Shown here piece after piece: positions 8,635-16,655 of a stretch of DNA of 22,698 bases. Each line of letters opens with the position of its first letter. The first letter of the stretch is position 1. The stretch is taken from the NCBI GenBank assembly GCA_041394705.1, contig JAWKHS010000026.1, forward strand, positions 72,501 to 95,198, given 5' to 3'. The stretch is from Vicinamibacterales bacterium. GTDB taxonomy: Bacteria; Acidobacteriota; Vicinamibacteria; Vicinamibacterales; UBA2999. A program made the position numbers and the translations under genes. Under the pieces are notes generated by a model. The model saw only the letters and a list, made by a program, of their open reading frames with translations. It was not told where the DNA came from and made no database searches.

Positions 8635-8967
8635 CTACGCCCGTGGTCCCGGCGCGAGCACCAGCAGGACCACCAGGCGGGTCGCGCCGGTGTTCCGCAC
8701 GCCATGGGGTACGCCCTCCGGCGCCACGAGCACGTCGCCTGCGCGCATCGGCAGTTCCCGCCCCTCGAGCAGGAAGACGCCCTCGCCGGTCACCACGTGG
8801 TACACCTTGTCCATCCCGGCATGCGCGTGCAGGGCGTGGGCCTGGCCCGGCTCGAACGCGTTCACCCCGACCAGCATCCGGGGCGATTCGTAAATGGTGG
8901 TCTTGCCCATCTTCGCCACGTCGAAGACGGCGGCCTCGAGCGGATCGATCACGGTCGGATGGTTCAC
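8635..8967 (-). CDS. Small single-domain cupin protein
   Basis: 110 aa, one cupin barrel. Motif 1 reads HAHAGMDKVYHVVTGEG (47-63): His47 and His49 are kept, but the usual metal-ligand Glu is replaced by Asp53/Lys54. Motif 2, GDVLVAPEGVPHGVRN (77-92), is complete with His88. This suggests a metal-binding or sugar/small-molecule-binding cupin; no substrate can be named. The start is GTG 8967 with a perfect AGGAGG 7 nt upstream, so the much longer frame running through the serine hydrolase gene is not real. It follows that gene by 26 nt on the same strand and is probably co-transcribed with it. Confidence 0.85.
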   Translation of the reverse strand: MNHPTVIDPLEAAVFDVAKMGKTTIYESPRMLVGVNAFEPGQAHALHAHAGMDKVYHVVTGEGVFLLEGRELPMRAGDVLVAPEGVPHGVRNTGATRLVVLLVLAPGPRA

Positions 8968-8974
8968 GGCGCGT

Positions 8975-8980
8975 CCTCCT
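8975..8980 (-). promoter_or_regulatory. Ribosome binding site of the cupin gene
   Basis: A perfect AGGAGG on the minus strand, 7 nt before GTG 8967. It fixes the start of the cupin gene. Confidence 0.75.
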
Positions 8981-8993
8981 GGGCCGAAGCGAG

Positions 8994-10838
8994 TCAGTAG
9001 TTCCACGTCTGGAGGGCGAAGATCCCCCACCACGTCAGGTAGGCGGCCAGGCCCAGATGCGCCCCCGCGATCGCGCCGGCGACGCTGGCCACACGAGGTC
9101 GATCGCGCCACGACACCGCGACGACGATCAGTCCGATGGCCAACCACGGATGGATCGCCGTGCCGGCGTAGATCGCCGTGGACCGCCCTCCCACGACGCC
9201 GAGGTCGGCGGGTGATGCTGTCCACGCGGCCCACGCGGCAACGCCCAGCGCGCCTCCGGCCGCCAGCCACGTCGCGGTGGTCCAGCGGGCTCGGGGCTCC
9301 CTCCACCGCCACAGCAGTCCCGCGGCGGCCAACGGCGACGCCGCCACGAGGGCAAGCGCCAGGATCAGCAGGCCGCGCAGGACCTCGATTGGCCAGCGGA
9401 CGCGCCGCTCGGCGTACATCCGGCCGCCGGCGAGGGCCATCCCGTCCCCGGTCTCGATGAATGCCAGCGACGCCGCCAAGTCTCCCTCGCGCCGGAAGAG
9501 GCCCTCGTCGACGGGTACCAGGCGCTCGGCAGGGCCGAGGATGGGCGTCATCACGAGGTGGCCGTCGTCGACGCCGATGGTGCGGCCGAGCATCGGGAAC
9601 CTGAGGCCCTCCGTGACCGACTGCCTCGGATTGGCCTCGTGGTAGTAACCGGCATAGCGGTCGAGCGCCTCGGATGTCACGGGCCGCCTGGGACCGGCCG
9701 GCGGGGCCACGCCGCGCTTCAGGTAGAGAAGTGCCAGCGACGACAGGCGCCTGAGGGCGTCCGGCGCGTACGACGCGTTCAGGAGGATTGCGTAGCCCAC
9801 GTCGCGGGAGGGCGAATAGGCGTAGGTCGCGGCGAAGCCGTCGACGCGCGCATCGTGCCCCAACACCACGAATGGGAGATCGAGCGTCGTCTCGAGGCCC
9901 AGGCCGTAGCCGGTCCTGAGGCCGGCCTCCGAGGCGGGTGTGGTCCTGGGCCACTCCATGTTCGAGAGGTACTCCGGATCGATGACGTACGAGCCCCCGT
10001 GTTCGCCCCAGCCGAGGAGCATTTCGACGAACGCTCCGAGCTCCCGGGCGGACGACTGCAGCCCGTCTGGCGGCAGCAGAAGGACCCGCTTGAGCGGCAC
10101 GGGGGCGCCGCCCGGCGTGGCGTAGCCCCGCGCCATCGTCACGTCGGCCGGTGGCACCCCGAACGACGTTCTCGTCATGGTCAGCGGCTCGAACGTGCGC
10201 TCCGCGATGAACCGATCGTACGGGACGCCTGCGACGGCTTCGATGACTCGTGCGGCCACGGCGTAGCCGGGACTCGAGAACGCGAACCGCGTTCCCGGAG
10301 GCCATCGCACATGCCGCGACGACGGATGCAGGCGCAGCACGTCGGCCAGCGGCGGTTCCGCGGCGCCTGGGCGCACGAATGCCTCGCTGAAGCGCGTGTC
10401 GTCGAATCCCGCGGTGTGCTCGAGCAGGTGACGGACCCGGACGGGGGCGGTCGGCTCCCATGGGTTCTCGATCACGAGTTCGGGCAGCACCGACTTCACG
10501 GGCGCATCCAGATCGAGGCGGCCATCCTCGTAGAGCTGGACGAGCGCCATCGCCACGAATGTCTTTCCGAGGGATCCCACCGGCAGGTGGGTGTCCGCAT
10601 CCATCGGCCGCCGGGCGTCGCGGTCGCTCCAGCCGAGGCCGCCCGCCCACTCGATGCCGTCCGCTCGTACGAGGGCGATCGCGGCGCCAGGAACGCCCGT
10701 GACCTCGAGGACGCGTGAGGCGGCCGCGCGGAACTCGTCCAGCGATCGAGGCGGAGCACTCGCCGTCGGGCCTTGGGCCGTCGCCAGGAAGAACGCCGCG
10801 GCGAGCCCGCCACTCCTCGCTCCCAGCGTCGAAGGCAT
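8994..10838 (-). CDS. Serine hydrolase, beta-lactamase class C-like, with four C-terminal membrane segments
   Basis: 614 aa. An N-terminal signal-like segment (about 1-28) is followed by a class C beta-lactamase/PBP-like domain (about 31-375). The nucleophile motif is SLGK (Ser89, Lys92). The second motif, normally Y-x-N, reads FSS (Phe187-Ser-Ser189) just before PGYAV. The third motif region is GHDARVDGF (327-335). After a soluble linker there are four hydrophobic segments (about 485-510, 521-542, 555-576, 583-610), so the enzyme domain should be membrane-tethered on the outside. Relatives are esterases, D-Ala-D-Ala peptidases or D-amino peptidases; substrate unknown. ATG 10838 was chosen because a TAAGAT box ends 6 nt before it, while GTG 10844 would touch that box. 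Confidence 0.87.
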   Translation of the reverse strand: MPSTLGARSGGLAAAFFLATAQGPTASAPPRSLDEFRAAASRVLEVTGVPGAAIALVRADGIEWAGGLGWSDRDARRPMDADTHLPVGSLGKTFVAMALVQLYEDGRLDLDAPVKSVLPELVIENPWEPTAPVRVRHLLEHTAGFDDTRFSEAFVRPGAAEPPLADVLRLHPSSRHVRWPPGTRFAFSSPGYAVAARVIEAVAGVPYDRFIAERTFEPLTMTRTSFGVPPADVTMARGYATPGGAPVPLKRVLLLPPDGLQSSARELGAFVEMLLGWGEHGGSYVIDPEYLSNMEWPRTTPASEAGLRTGYGLGLETTLDLPFVVLGHDARVDGFAATYAYSPSRDVGYAILLNASYAPDALRRLSSLALLYLKRGVAPPAGPRRPVTSEALDRYAGYYHEANPRQSVTEGLRFPMLGRTIGVDDGHLVMTPILGPAERLVPVDEGLFRREGDLAASLAFIETGDGMALAGGRMYAERRVRWPIEVLRGLLILALALVAASPLAAAGLLWRWREPRARWTTATWLAAGGALGVAAWAAWTASPADLGVVGGRSTAIYAGTAIHPWLAIGLIVVAVSWRDRPRVASVAGAIAGAHLGLAAYLTWWGIFALQTWNY

Positions 10839-10844
10839 CGCCAC

Positions 10845-10850
10845 ATCTTA
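10845..10850 (-). promoter_or_regulatory. Putative -10 box for the serine hydrolase-cupin unit
   Basis: TAAGAT on the minus strand, ending 6 nt before ATG 10838. It would give a leaderless transcript starting at the ATG. Confidence 0.38.
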
Positions 10851-10895
10851 CCGGCGCGGTTTCCGGCGGGACCGACGGGCGCGCCGTGGCCCCGC

Positions 10896-10901
10896 TATAC
10901 T
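10896..10901 (+). promoter_or_regulatory. Putative -10 box for the thioesterase-methyltransferase unit
   Basis: TATACT ends 10 nt before ATG 10912. It is a near-perfect -10 in the short divergent region shared with the serine hydrolase gene. Confidence 0.42.
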
Positions 10902-10911
10902 CCCACCGGGC

Positions 10912-11373
10912 ATGGCGTTCTACTGGGTGTCGAAGAAGGTCCACTGGTCGGACGGCGACGCCGCCGGCATCGCGTGGTTCCCGAACTACTTCCGCTGGTT
11001 CGAGGACGCGGAAGAAGAGCTGTTCGCGAACGCGCTCGGACGGTCGAGGCAGGACCTGCTGGACGCCCACGGGTTCGGCATGCCGCGGGTGGAGGCGCAC
11101 ATCACCTACCAGGCCCCCGTGCGGATCGGCACGCTGCTCCGGGTGGGCCTCGACGTCCAGGCGGAGAATCCACGCCGGCTCCGGCACGTGTTCGAGATGC
11201 GCGACTCGGTGTCGGATCGGCCGCTGGCGGCCGGGTTCGTTCGCGTCGCCTGCGTCAGCCTCGCCGACTTCACGCCGCGCGACTTTCCCGACGACATCGC
11301 GCAGTTCGTGGAGCGCATCCAGCGCCTTGCCGCCGCCCAGGCGGACGGCGCGGCGCCGGTCCCGTGGGCGTGA
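10912..11373 (+). CDS. Acyl-CoA thioesterase, 4HBT/YbgC hotdog family
   Basis: 153 aa, a single hotdog domain. The active-site segment DGDAAGIAWFPNYFRWFEDA (14-33) matches the 4HBT/YbgC pattern DxDxxGxxxxxxYxxxxE, with Asp16 the probable catalytic acid. Members hydrolyse acyl-CoA or hydroxybenzoyl-CoA thioesters; the acyl group cannot be told from sequence. ATG 10912 is set by the domain start, since the family begins only ~10 residues before this motif. The stop overlaps the GTG of the methyltransferase gene as GTGA, so the two genes form an operon. Confidence 0.88.
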   Translation: MAFYWVSKKVHWSDGDAAGIAWFPNYFRWFEDAEEELFANALGRSRQDLLDAHGFGMPRVEAHITYQAPVRIGTLLRVGLDVQAENPRRLRHVFEMRDSVSDRPLAAGFVRVACVSLADFTPRDFPDDIAQFVERIQRLAAAQADGAAPVPWA

Positions 11374-12215
11374 CGGTGGCGGCCAGAAAGACCCGACGGG
11401 CGTCCGGAACCCCGGCGTCCGGTCCCAGTCCCAAGGCGCCGAGCGAGGGCTGGCAGGGCTGGGACGACTACGCCCCGTTCTACGACTGGGAGAACGCCAG
11501 GACGCTCGGTCGCCGCGACGTGCCGTTTTGGCTGCGCATGACCCGGGTCGTGCGTGGTCCCGTCCTGGAACTGGGCGCCGGCACCGGACGCGTCACCATG
11601 CCGCTCGCCCGCGAGGGCGTCCACGTCGTAGGCGTCGACAGGTCGGCCGCCATGCTGGACCGGGCGATGCGCCGGGTGGCGCGGCAGCGGCGGGGTGTCA
11701 CGCCCGGTCTGGTGCGCGCCGACATCCGTGGGTTGCCGTTCGCCGACCGGACCTTCCAGATGGCGATCGCGCCCTACGGCGTGCTGCAATCGCTGCTGTC
11801 TGAACGGGACCTGAAAGCCACGCTGGCGGATGTGGCGCGTGTCGTGAAGCCCGAAGGGATGTTCGGCCTGGAACTGGTCGCCGACCTTCCTTCCTGGTCC
11901 GAATACCAGCACAAGGTGAGCTTGCGGGGACGGCGCGGCTCCGGGAACACCCGCATCACGCTGGTCGAGTCCGTGCGCCAGGACCGCCGGCGAGGATTCA
12001 CGATTTTCGACCAGGAGTTCATCGAGCGGCGCGGCCGCCAGACGCGACGCCGGTCCTTCGCCCTCACGTTCCGGACGTTGTCGGTGCCGCAGATGACCCG
12101 GCGACTTGCCGCCGTCGGGTTCGCCGTCGAGGCGCTGCTCGGCGACTACCAGGGCGGCCCCTGGGACCCGCGGGCGGACGTCTGGATCCTGCTGGCCCGG
12201 CGCACGCGCTCCTGA
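11370..12215 (+). CDS. Class I SAM-dependent methyltransferase
   Basis: 281 aa. A basic, low-complexity N-terminus (~25 residues) precedes a Rossmann-type methyltransferase domain: VLELGAGTGRV (motif I, 65-75), VVGVDRS with acidic Asp90 (motif II), then VRADIRGLPF and a VVKPEGMFGLEL strand. The C-terminal part (SVPQMTRRLAAVGFAVEALL) resembles small-molecule methyltransferases of the methyltransferase-11/25 type. Substrate unknown. GTG 11370 overlaps the thioesterase stop by 4 nt; GTG 11376 is an alternative. Coupling to a thioesterase hints at a shared acyl or polyketide-like substrate, but that is speculation. Confidence 0.85.
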   Translation: MTVAARKTRRASGTPASGPSPKAPSEGWQGWDDYAPFYDWENARTLGRRDVPFWLRMTRVVRGPVLELGAGTGRVTMPLAREGVHVVGVDRSAAMLDRAMRRVARQRRGVTPGLVRADIRGLPFADRTFQMAIAPYGVLQSLLSERDLKATLADVARVVKPEGMFGLELVADLPSWSEYQHKVSLRGRRGSGNTRITLVESVRQDRRRGFTIFDQEFIERRGRQTRRRSFALTFRTLSVPQMTRRLAAVGFAVEALLGDYQGGPWDPRADVWILLARRTRS

Positions 12216-12366
12216 CGCTCCGGCGCGGCCGCGTCGAGGGATCGGCATTCCGGCCTCCCGGCGACGGCGAGCGCCGGGCCTGCCGGGGCGCCCTCGCGGG
12301 TGGCGCCGTCCGGTCCGTGGCTGATAAACTACGCAGTCGCGTTTTTTCCAGTCTGGAGCAGCACCC

Positions 12367-13116
12367 ATGTCCGGCCATTCCAAGTGGCACACCATCAAGC
12401 ACAAGAAGGGCGCCCTCGACGCCAAGCGTGGCAAGCTCTTCACCCGGCTCATCAAGGAAATGACGGTGGCCGCGCGCAACGGGGGCGGTGACATCAACTC
12501 GAACCCGCGCCTGCGTACGGTCGTCACCGAGGCCAAGGCCGCGAACATGCCCGCCGAGAACATCAAGCGTGCCATCCAGCGCGGCACCGGCGAACTGCCT
12601 GGCGTGACGTACGAGGAGATCAACTACGAGGGCTACGGCCCCGGCGGAGCGGCCGTCATCATCGAGTGCATGACGGACAACAAGAACCGCACCGTGGGCG
12701 AGATCCGGCACATGCTCGCCAAGTACAACGGCAATCTCGGCGAGGCGAACTCGGTGGCCTGGATGTTCTCGAAGAAGGGCTACATGGTCATCGAGAAGGC
12801 CGGCGTGGATGAGGAGAAGCTCCTGAACACCGTGCTCGAAGCCGGCGCCGAGGACTTTCGCGACGACGGCGACAGCTTCGAGGTGATCACGGAACCGAGC
12901 GCCCTCGAAGCCGTGAAGGAGGCTGTGAAGACGCTCCAGATCGAGCCGCTGACCGCGAAGGTCTCGATGCTGCCGCAGAACTACATCAAGCTCGAAGGGA
13001 AGGAAGCTTCCCAGATGCTCAAGCTGATGGAGGCGGTGGAAGACCACGACGACGTCCAGAACGTGTGGTCGAACTTCGACATCGAGGAGAAGGAGATCGA
13101 GGCCTCGTTCGCGTGA
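12367..13116 (+). CDS. yebC: YebC/PmpR family protein
   Basis: 249 aa, full length. It begins with the family signature MSGHSKWHTIKHKKGALDAK and has the central YEGYGPGG..IIECMTDNKNRT and a C-terminal FDIEEKEIE. Members are DNA-binding regulators; recently YebC-type proteins have also been tied to translation of difficult (proline-rich) stretches. It is the first gene of the run yebC-ruvC-ruvA-ruvB-fabH, a common neighbourhood. GGAG at 12355-12358 lies 8 nt before the ATG, and TAAACT at 12325-12330 is a likely -10, so unlike several neighbours this transcript has a leader. Confidence 0.96.
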   Translation: MSGHSKWHTIKHKKGALDAKRGKLFTRLIKEMTVAARNGGGDINSNPRLRTVVTEAKAANMPAENIKRAIQRGTGELPGVTYEEINYEGYGPGGAAVIIECMTDNKNRTVGEIRHMLAKYNGNLGEANSVAWMFSKKGYMVIEKAGVDEEKLLNTVLEAGAEDFRDDGDSFEVITEPSALEAVKEAVKTLQIEPLTAKVSMLPQNYIKLEGKEASQMLKLMEAVEDHDDVQNVWSNFDIEEKEIEASFA

Positions 13117-13694
13117 GGGTGTTTGGCATCGACCCCGGTTCCGAACGCACCGGATACGGGTGCGTCGAGACCGACGGCCGCCGCCACCGCCTCATCGTCT
13201 GCGGGGCCATCTCCACGTCAGGGCCGTCGCTCGCCGCCAGGCTCGCGACCATCCACGACCGCCTGTCGGCGCTGATTCGCGAGTCCGCGCCCGCTGTCGT
13301 CGCGATCGAGAACCTGTTCTACGCCACCAACGTGCGCAGCGCGCTCACGCTGGGCCACGCCCGCGGCGTCGCGATGCTGGCGGCCGTCGAGGCGGGCGTC
13401 GAGCTCGCCGAGTACACCCCCACCGAGATCAAGCGCGCCGTCGTGGGATACGGTCGCGCCGAGAAGGCCCAGGTGCAGCGCATGATCGCGCTTCTGCTGG
13501 GCCTCGCCGCCCCCCCGCAGCCCCACGACGCGTCCGACGCCCTGGCCGTCGCGCTCTGCCACGCGCACCAGATGCCAGGACGTGCCGTCGCCGTTCGCGC
13601 GCGCGCCGGGGCCGGGCCCGGGCCCAAGAGCTGGCGTGCGTATCGGCCGCCGCAGGCGGGCGCCGCCGGGCGGACCGGCACTCGACGACCATGA
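13113..13694 (+). CDS. ruvC: Holliday junction endodeoxyribonuclease RuvC
   Basis: 193 aa. It resolves Holliday junctions by symmetric cleavage in a complex with RuvAB. It begins at GTG 13113 (MRVFGIDPGSERTGYG), overlapping the yebC stop as GTGA. The four acidic catalytic residues are visible: Asp7 (GIDPG), Glu near 66 (IENLFY), and the pair in PHDASDALA. The catalytic core ends near residue 155; the last ~35 residues are Ala/Gly/Pro/Arg-rich and look disordered, making it longer than the ~173-residue E. coli protein. Confidence 0.96.
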   Translation: MRVFGIDPGSERTGYGCVETDGRRHRLIVCGAISTSGPSLAARLATIHDRLSALIRESAPAVVAIENLFYATNVRSALTLGHARGVAMLAAVEAGVELAEYTPTEIKRAVVGYGRAEKAQVQRMIALLLGLAAPPQPHDASDALAVALCHAHQMPGRAVAVRARAGAGPGPKSWRAYRPPQAGAAGRTGTRRP

Positions 13695-14287
13695 TTGCGT
13701 GGCTGCGGGGGCGCCTCCTCGAGAAGCATCCGACGCGCGTCGTCCTGGACGTCCACGGGGTGGGCTACGACGTGGCCGTGCCCGTCTCCACGTTCTACGC
13801 GCTGGGCGACCCGGGCGTCGATCTCGAGCTTCGCATCCACACGCACGTGCGTGAGGACGCGATCGCGCTCTTCGGCTTCCTCACCGCGTTCGAGCTCGAC
13901 GTCTTCGAGCGCCTGATCGGCATCAGCGGGATCGGTCCGAAGCTGGGACTGGCGGTGCTCTCCGGCATCGAGGCCGCCGACTTCGTCGCCGCGGTTCAGC
14001 GCGGCGACCTGGCCAGGCTCACGCGGATTCCCGGGGTGGGGCGGAAGACGGCCGAACGCATCTGCCTGGAGCTGAAGGACAAGCTGCCGGCCGTGGCGGC
14101 GTCGCACCAGGCCGCGCCGCCGATCGCCCCTGACGCGGTCCGAGACGACCTCGTGTCGGCCCTGGTGAATCTCGGCTACCATCGCTCAGCCGTGGACAAG
14201 GTGCTCGACAAGCAGCTGGGCGGCGACGAGCGCCCGCGCTTCGAAGACGCGCTCCGGACTGCCCTGCGGGAGCTCGCCCGGGCATGA
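13691..14287 (+). CDS. ruvA: Holliday junction branch migration protein RuvA
   Basis: 198 aa. RuvA tetramers hold the four-way junction and load the RuvB motor. An N-terminal OB-fold (MIAWLRGRLLEKHP...) is followed by two helix-hairpin-helix motifs, LIGISGIGPKLGLAVL (75-90) and LTRIPGVGRKTAERI (110-124), and a C-terminal RuvB-binding domain (DDLVSALVNLGY...). ATG overlaps the ruvC stop as ATGA. Confidence 0.97.
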   Translation: MIAWLRGRLLEKHPTRVVLDVHGVGYDVAVPVSTFYALGDPGVDLELRIHTHVREDAIALFGFLTAFELDVFERLIGISGIGPKLGLAVLSGIEAADFVAAVQRGDLARLTRIPGVGRKTAERICLELKDKLPAVAASHQAAPPIAPDAVRDDLVSALVNLGYHRSAVDKVLDKQLGGDERPRFEDALRTALRELARA

Positions 14288-15297
14288 CCGACGCCCGTCT
14301 GGTGTCTGCCGCACGCGCCGACGACGACGCGCAGTACGAGGCCGGCCTCCGGCCCCGACGGCTCGACGACTACATTGGCCAGGACCGCGTCCGCGAAAAC
14401 CTCCAGGTGTCGATCGCGGCTGCCCGGCAGCGCGGCGAGGCGCTGGACCACATCCTGCTCTGGGGGCCGCCAGGCCTCGGCAAGACGACGCTGGCCTACG
14501 TCATCGCGAACGAGATGGGCGCGGCCATCCGGACCACGTCGGGCCCCGTCATCGAGAAGCCCGGCGATCTCGCCGGGATGCTCTCGGGCCTGCAGCAGGG
14601 CGAGGTCCTCTTCATCGATGAGATCCACCGGATGCCGGCGACGATCGAGGAGATCCTCTATCCGGCGATGGAGGACTTCGAACTCGACATCGTCATCGGA
14701 CAGGGCCCCGGCGCCAGGTCGGTGAAGGTGCCGGTGGAGCGGTTCACGCTCATCGGCGCTACGACGCGTGCGGGCCTGCTGACGGCGCCCCTTCGCGCGC
14801 GATTCGGGATCAACCATCGCCTGGACTTCTACGGCGTCCCGGACATCGACGTGATCGTCCGACGTTCGGCCCGGATTCTCGGTACGCCCATCGACGCCGA
14901 CGCGTCGCTCGAGATCGCCAGGCGTTCGCGTGGCACGCCGCGGATCGCCAACCGGCTGCTGCATCGCGTCCGCGATTACGCGCAGGTGAAGGCCGATGGC
15001 GTCATCACCGTGGAGGTCGCGCGGGCCACGATGCGGATGCTCGACGTCGACGAGCAGGGCTTCGACGAGATCGACCGCCGGCTCCTCGGCACCATCATGG
15101 ACAAGTTCGGCGGCGGGCCGGTCGGTGTGAACACGCTCGCGGCTGCGCTCAGCGAGGAGCCGGACGCGATCGAGGACATCCACGAGCCCTTCCTGCTGCA
15201 GGCGGGCTTCCTCGATCGGACGCCGCGCGGACGCGTGGCCACCCAGCGAGCCTACGAGTACTTCGGGCGCCAGGCGCCCAGGAGAGGACTGTTTTGA
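14284..15297 (+). CDS. ruvB: Holliday junction branch migration ATPase RuvB
   Basis: 337 aa AAA+ motor, full length. Walker A GPPGLGKTT (61-69), Walker B LFIDEIHR (109-116), sensor GATTRAG (158-164) with the following arginine finger Arg171, and the C-terminal winged-helix domain ending GFLDRTPRGRVAT. ATG overlaps the ruvA stop as ATGA. It drives branch migration with RuvA; the junction is then cut by RuvC encoded in the same operon. Confidence 0.98.
   Translation: MTDARLVSAARADDDAQYEAGLRPRRLDDYIGQDRVRENLQVSIAAARQRGEALDHILLWGPPGLGKTTLAYVIANEMGAAIRTTSGPVIEKPGDLAGMLSGLQQGEVLFIDEIHRMPATIEEILYPAMEDFELDIVIGQGPGARSVKVPVERFTLIGATTRAGLLTAPLRARFGINHRLDFYGVPDIDVIVRRSARILGTPIDADASLEIARRSRGTPRIANRLLHRVRDYAQVKADGVITVEVARATMRMLDVDEQGFDEIDRRLLGTIMDKFGGGPVGVNTLAAALSEEPDAIEDIHEPFLLQAGFLDRTPRGRVATQRAYEYFGRQAPRRGLF
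15280..15287 (+). promoter_or_regulatory. Ribosome binding site of fabH
   Basis: AGGAGAGG lies 6 nt before the TTG at 15294, inside the 3' end of ruvB. It supports TTG as the fabH start. Confidence 0.6.
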
Positions 15298-16322
15298 GGA
15301 CTTCCATCGCGAACCTGCCCGGGACGACGCCCATCGGCCGAGCGGAGATCAAGAGTCTGGCCACCTACGTTCCGCCGAAGGTCCTGACGAACGCGGACCT
15401 CGAGAAGATGGTGGACACGAGCAACGAGTGGATTCTTCAGCGGACGGGTATCCGCGAGCGACACATCGTCGAGCCCGGCGTCGGTACGTCCGACATCGCC
15501 CGGGAGGCGGCTGCCGAGGCCATCCGCCGCGCCGGCCTGACGCCTGACGACATCGACCTCATCATCGTCGGGACGGTGACGCCCGACATGCTCTTCCCGA
15601 GCACGGCGTGCCTGCTGCAGACCAAGCTCGGCGCCAGCAAGGCCTGGGGGTTCGACGTCAGCGCGGCCTGCTCGGCCTTCGCGTATGCGCTGACGGTGGG
15701 CAGTCAGCTCATCGCGGCCGGTTCGTCGAGATACGCCCTGATCGTCGGCGCCGACGTGATGTCCAGCATCATCGACTACACCGATCGCACCACCTGCGTG
15801 TTGTTCGGCGATGGCGCCGGCGCGGTCGTGCTCGGGCCGTCGTCGTCACCCGACGTGGGACTCCTCGACTTCGCCCACGAGATCGACGGCAGCGGCGGCG
15901 CGGCGCTCTGCATGCCGGCCGGCGGCAGCCTCAACCCGGCGTCGCATGCCACCGTCGACCAGCGGATGCACTACGTGAAACAGGACGGCTCCACCGTCTT
16001 CAAGTTCGCCGTGCGGCGCACAGGGGACCTCTGCGAGCGCCTGATGGCCCGTAACAACGTCACCGCCGCGGACATCGACCTCTTCGTGTCCCACCAGGCG
16101 AACCGCCGGATCATCGAGGCCGTCGCCGAGCGGATCGGACTCGACGGGTCCAAGGTCGTGATCAACATCGAGCGGTTCGGCAACACGACCGCCGGGACCA
16201 TTCCGCTGGCCATGAACGACGCGGTGCTCGACGGGCGGCTCAAGAAGGGCGATCTCGTCCTGGTGGCCTCGGTGGGTGCCGGGTTCACCGTGGGCGCCAT
16301 TCTGCTCCGCTGGGCGTTCTGA
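15294..16322 (+). CDS. fabH: Beta-ketoacyl-ACP synthase III (FabH)
   Basis: 342 aa. It condenses acyl-CoA with malonyl-ACP to start fatty-acid synthesis. The Cys-His-Asn triad is present: Cys126 (DVSAACSAFAYAL), His267 (VSHQANRRII) and Asn297 (ERFGNTTAG). GDGAGAVVL and VASVGAGFTVGAILLRW complete the thiolase fold. The start is TTG 15294, overlapping the ruvB stop as TTGA, with a strong Shine-Dalgarno. This gives ~18 residues before the usual family start (AEIKSLATYVP). Its position as last gene of a Holliday-junction operon is unusual. Confidence 0.95.
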   Translation: MRTSIANLPGTTPIGRAEIKSLATYVPPKVLTNADLEKMVDTSNEWILQRTGIRERHIVEPGVGTSDIAREAAAEAIRRAGLTPDDIDLIIVGTVTPDMLFPSTACLLQTKLGASKAWGFDVSAACSAFAYALTVGSQLIAAGSSRYALIVGADVMSSIIDYTDRTTCVLFGDGAGAVVLGPSSSPDVGLLDFAHEIDGSGGAALCMPAGGSLNPASHATVDQRMHYVKQDGSTVFKFAVRRTGDLCERLMARNNVTAADIDLFVSHQANRRIIEAVAERIGLDGSKVVINIERFGNTTAGTIPLAMNDAVLDGRLKKGDLVLVASVGAGFTVGAILLRWAF

Positions 16323-16445
16323 CCGCCCGCGCCGGCGGAGTGCTTCGGAGCCGGGGTGGCCCCACGCTTCAGCGCGGGCGTGCGTCTCGCGATTGTGCTG
16401 TCCTGGGACATGCCCGCAACGCCAGCCTGCCCGGGGTGCTCAAGC

Positions 16446-16458
16446 TAAGTTATTGATT
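16446..16458 (-). promoter_or_regulatory. IHF-consensus-like site, copy A
   Basis: On the minus strand AATCAATAACTTA matches the E. coli IHF consensus WATCAANNNNTTR at every fixed position. It sits in the AT-rich 18-mer at 16446-16463 and is flanked by a 6-bp inverted repeat, GCTAAG (16444-16449) and CTTAGC (16467-16472). Whether this organism's HU/IHF proteins use that consensus is unknown. Confidence 0.35.
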
Positions 16459-16642
16459 TTAAATGGCTTAGCGGCGAGCCATCGGAAGACATGGGGTGGG
16501 CATCCGGGTGTACCGTTTCGGACCGCGCCATCAAGTCGCTCATTTTCAACTGTTTAGGTGAAAGCGTGCACGGCCTGACACGCGGATGTGTCTCGAGCTG
16601 GCACGGTCGCCGCGCCAAACCCTTCCGCCGAGCTTGAGGCCA

Positions 16643-16655
16643 TAAATAATTGATT
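16643..16655 (-). promoter_or_regulatory. IHF-consensus-like site, copy B
   Basis: On the minus strand AATCAATTATTTA again matches WATCAANNNNTTR fully. The surrounding 18-mer (16643-16660) is identical to copy A at 15 of 18 positions and lies 197 bp from it in the same orientation. Confidence 0.35.

Noticed and set aside
8635..11187. Minus-strand open frame of about 850 codons
   Set aside because: Only its last 110 codons (the cupin) look like a protein. The rest is Arg/Gly-rich antisense or out-of-frame reading through the serine hydrolase gene, and a perfect AGGAGG marks the internal GTG start.
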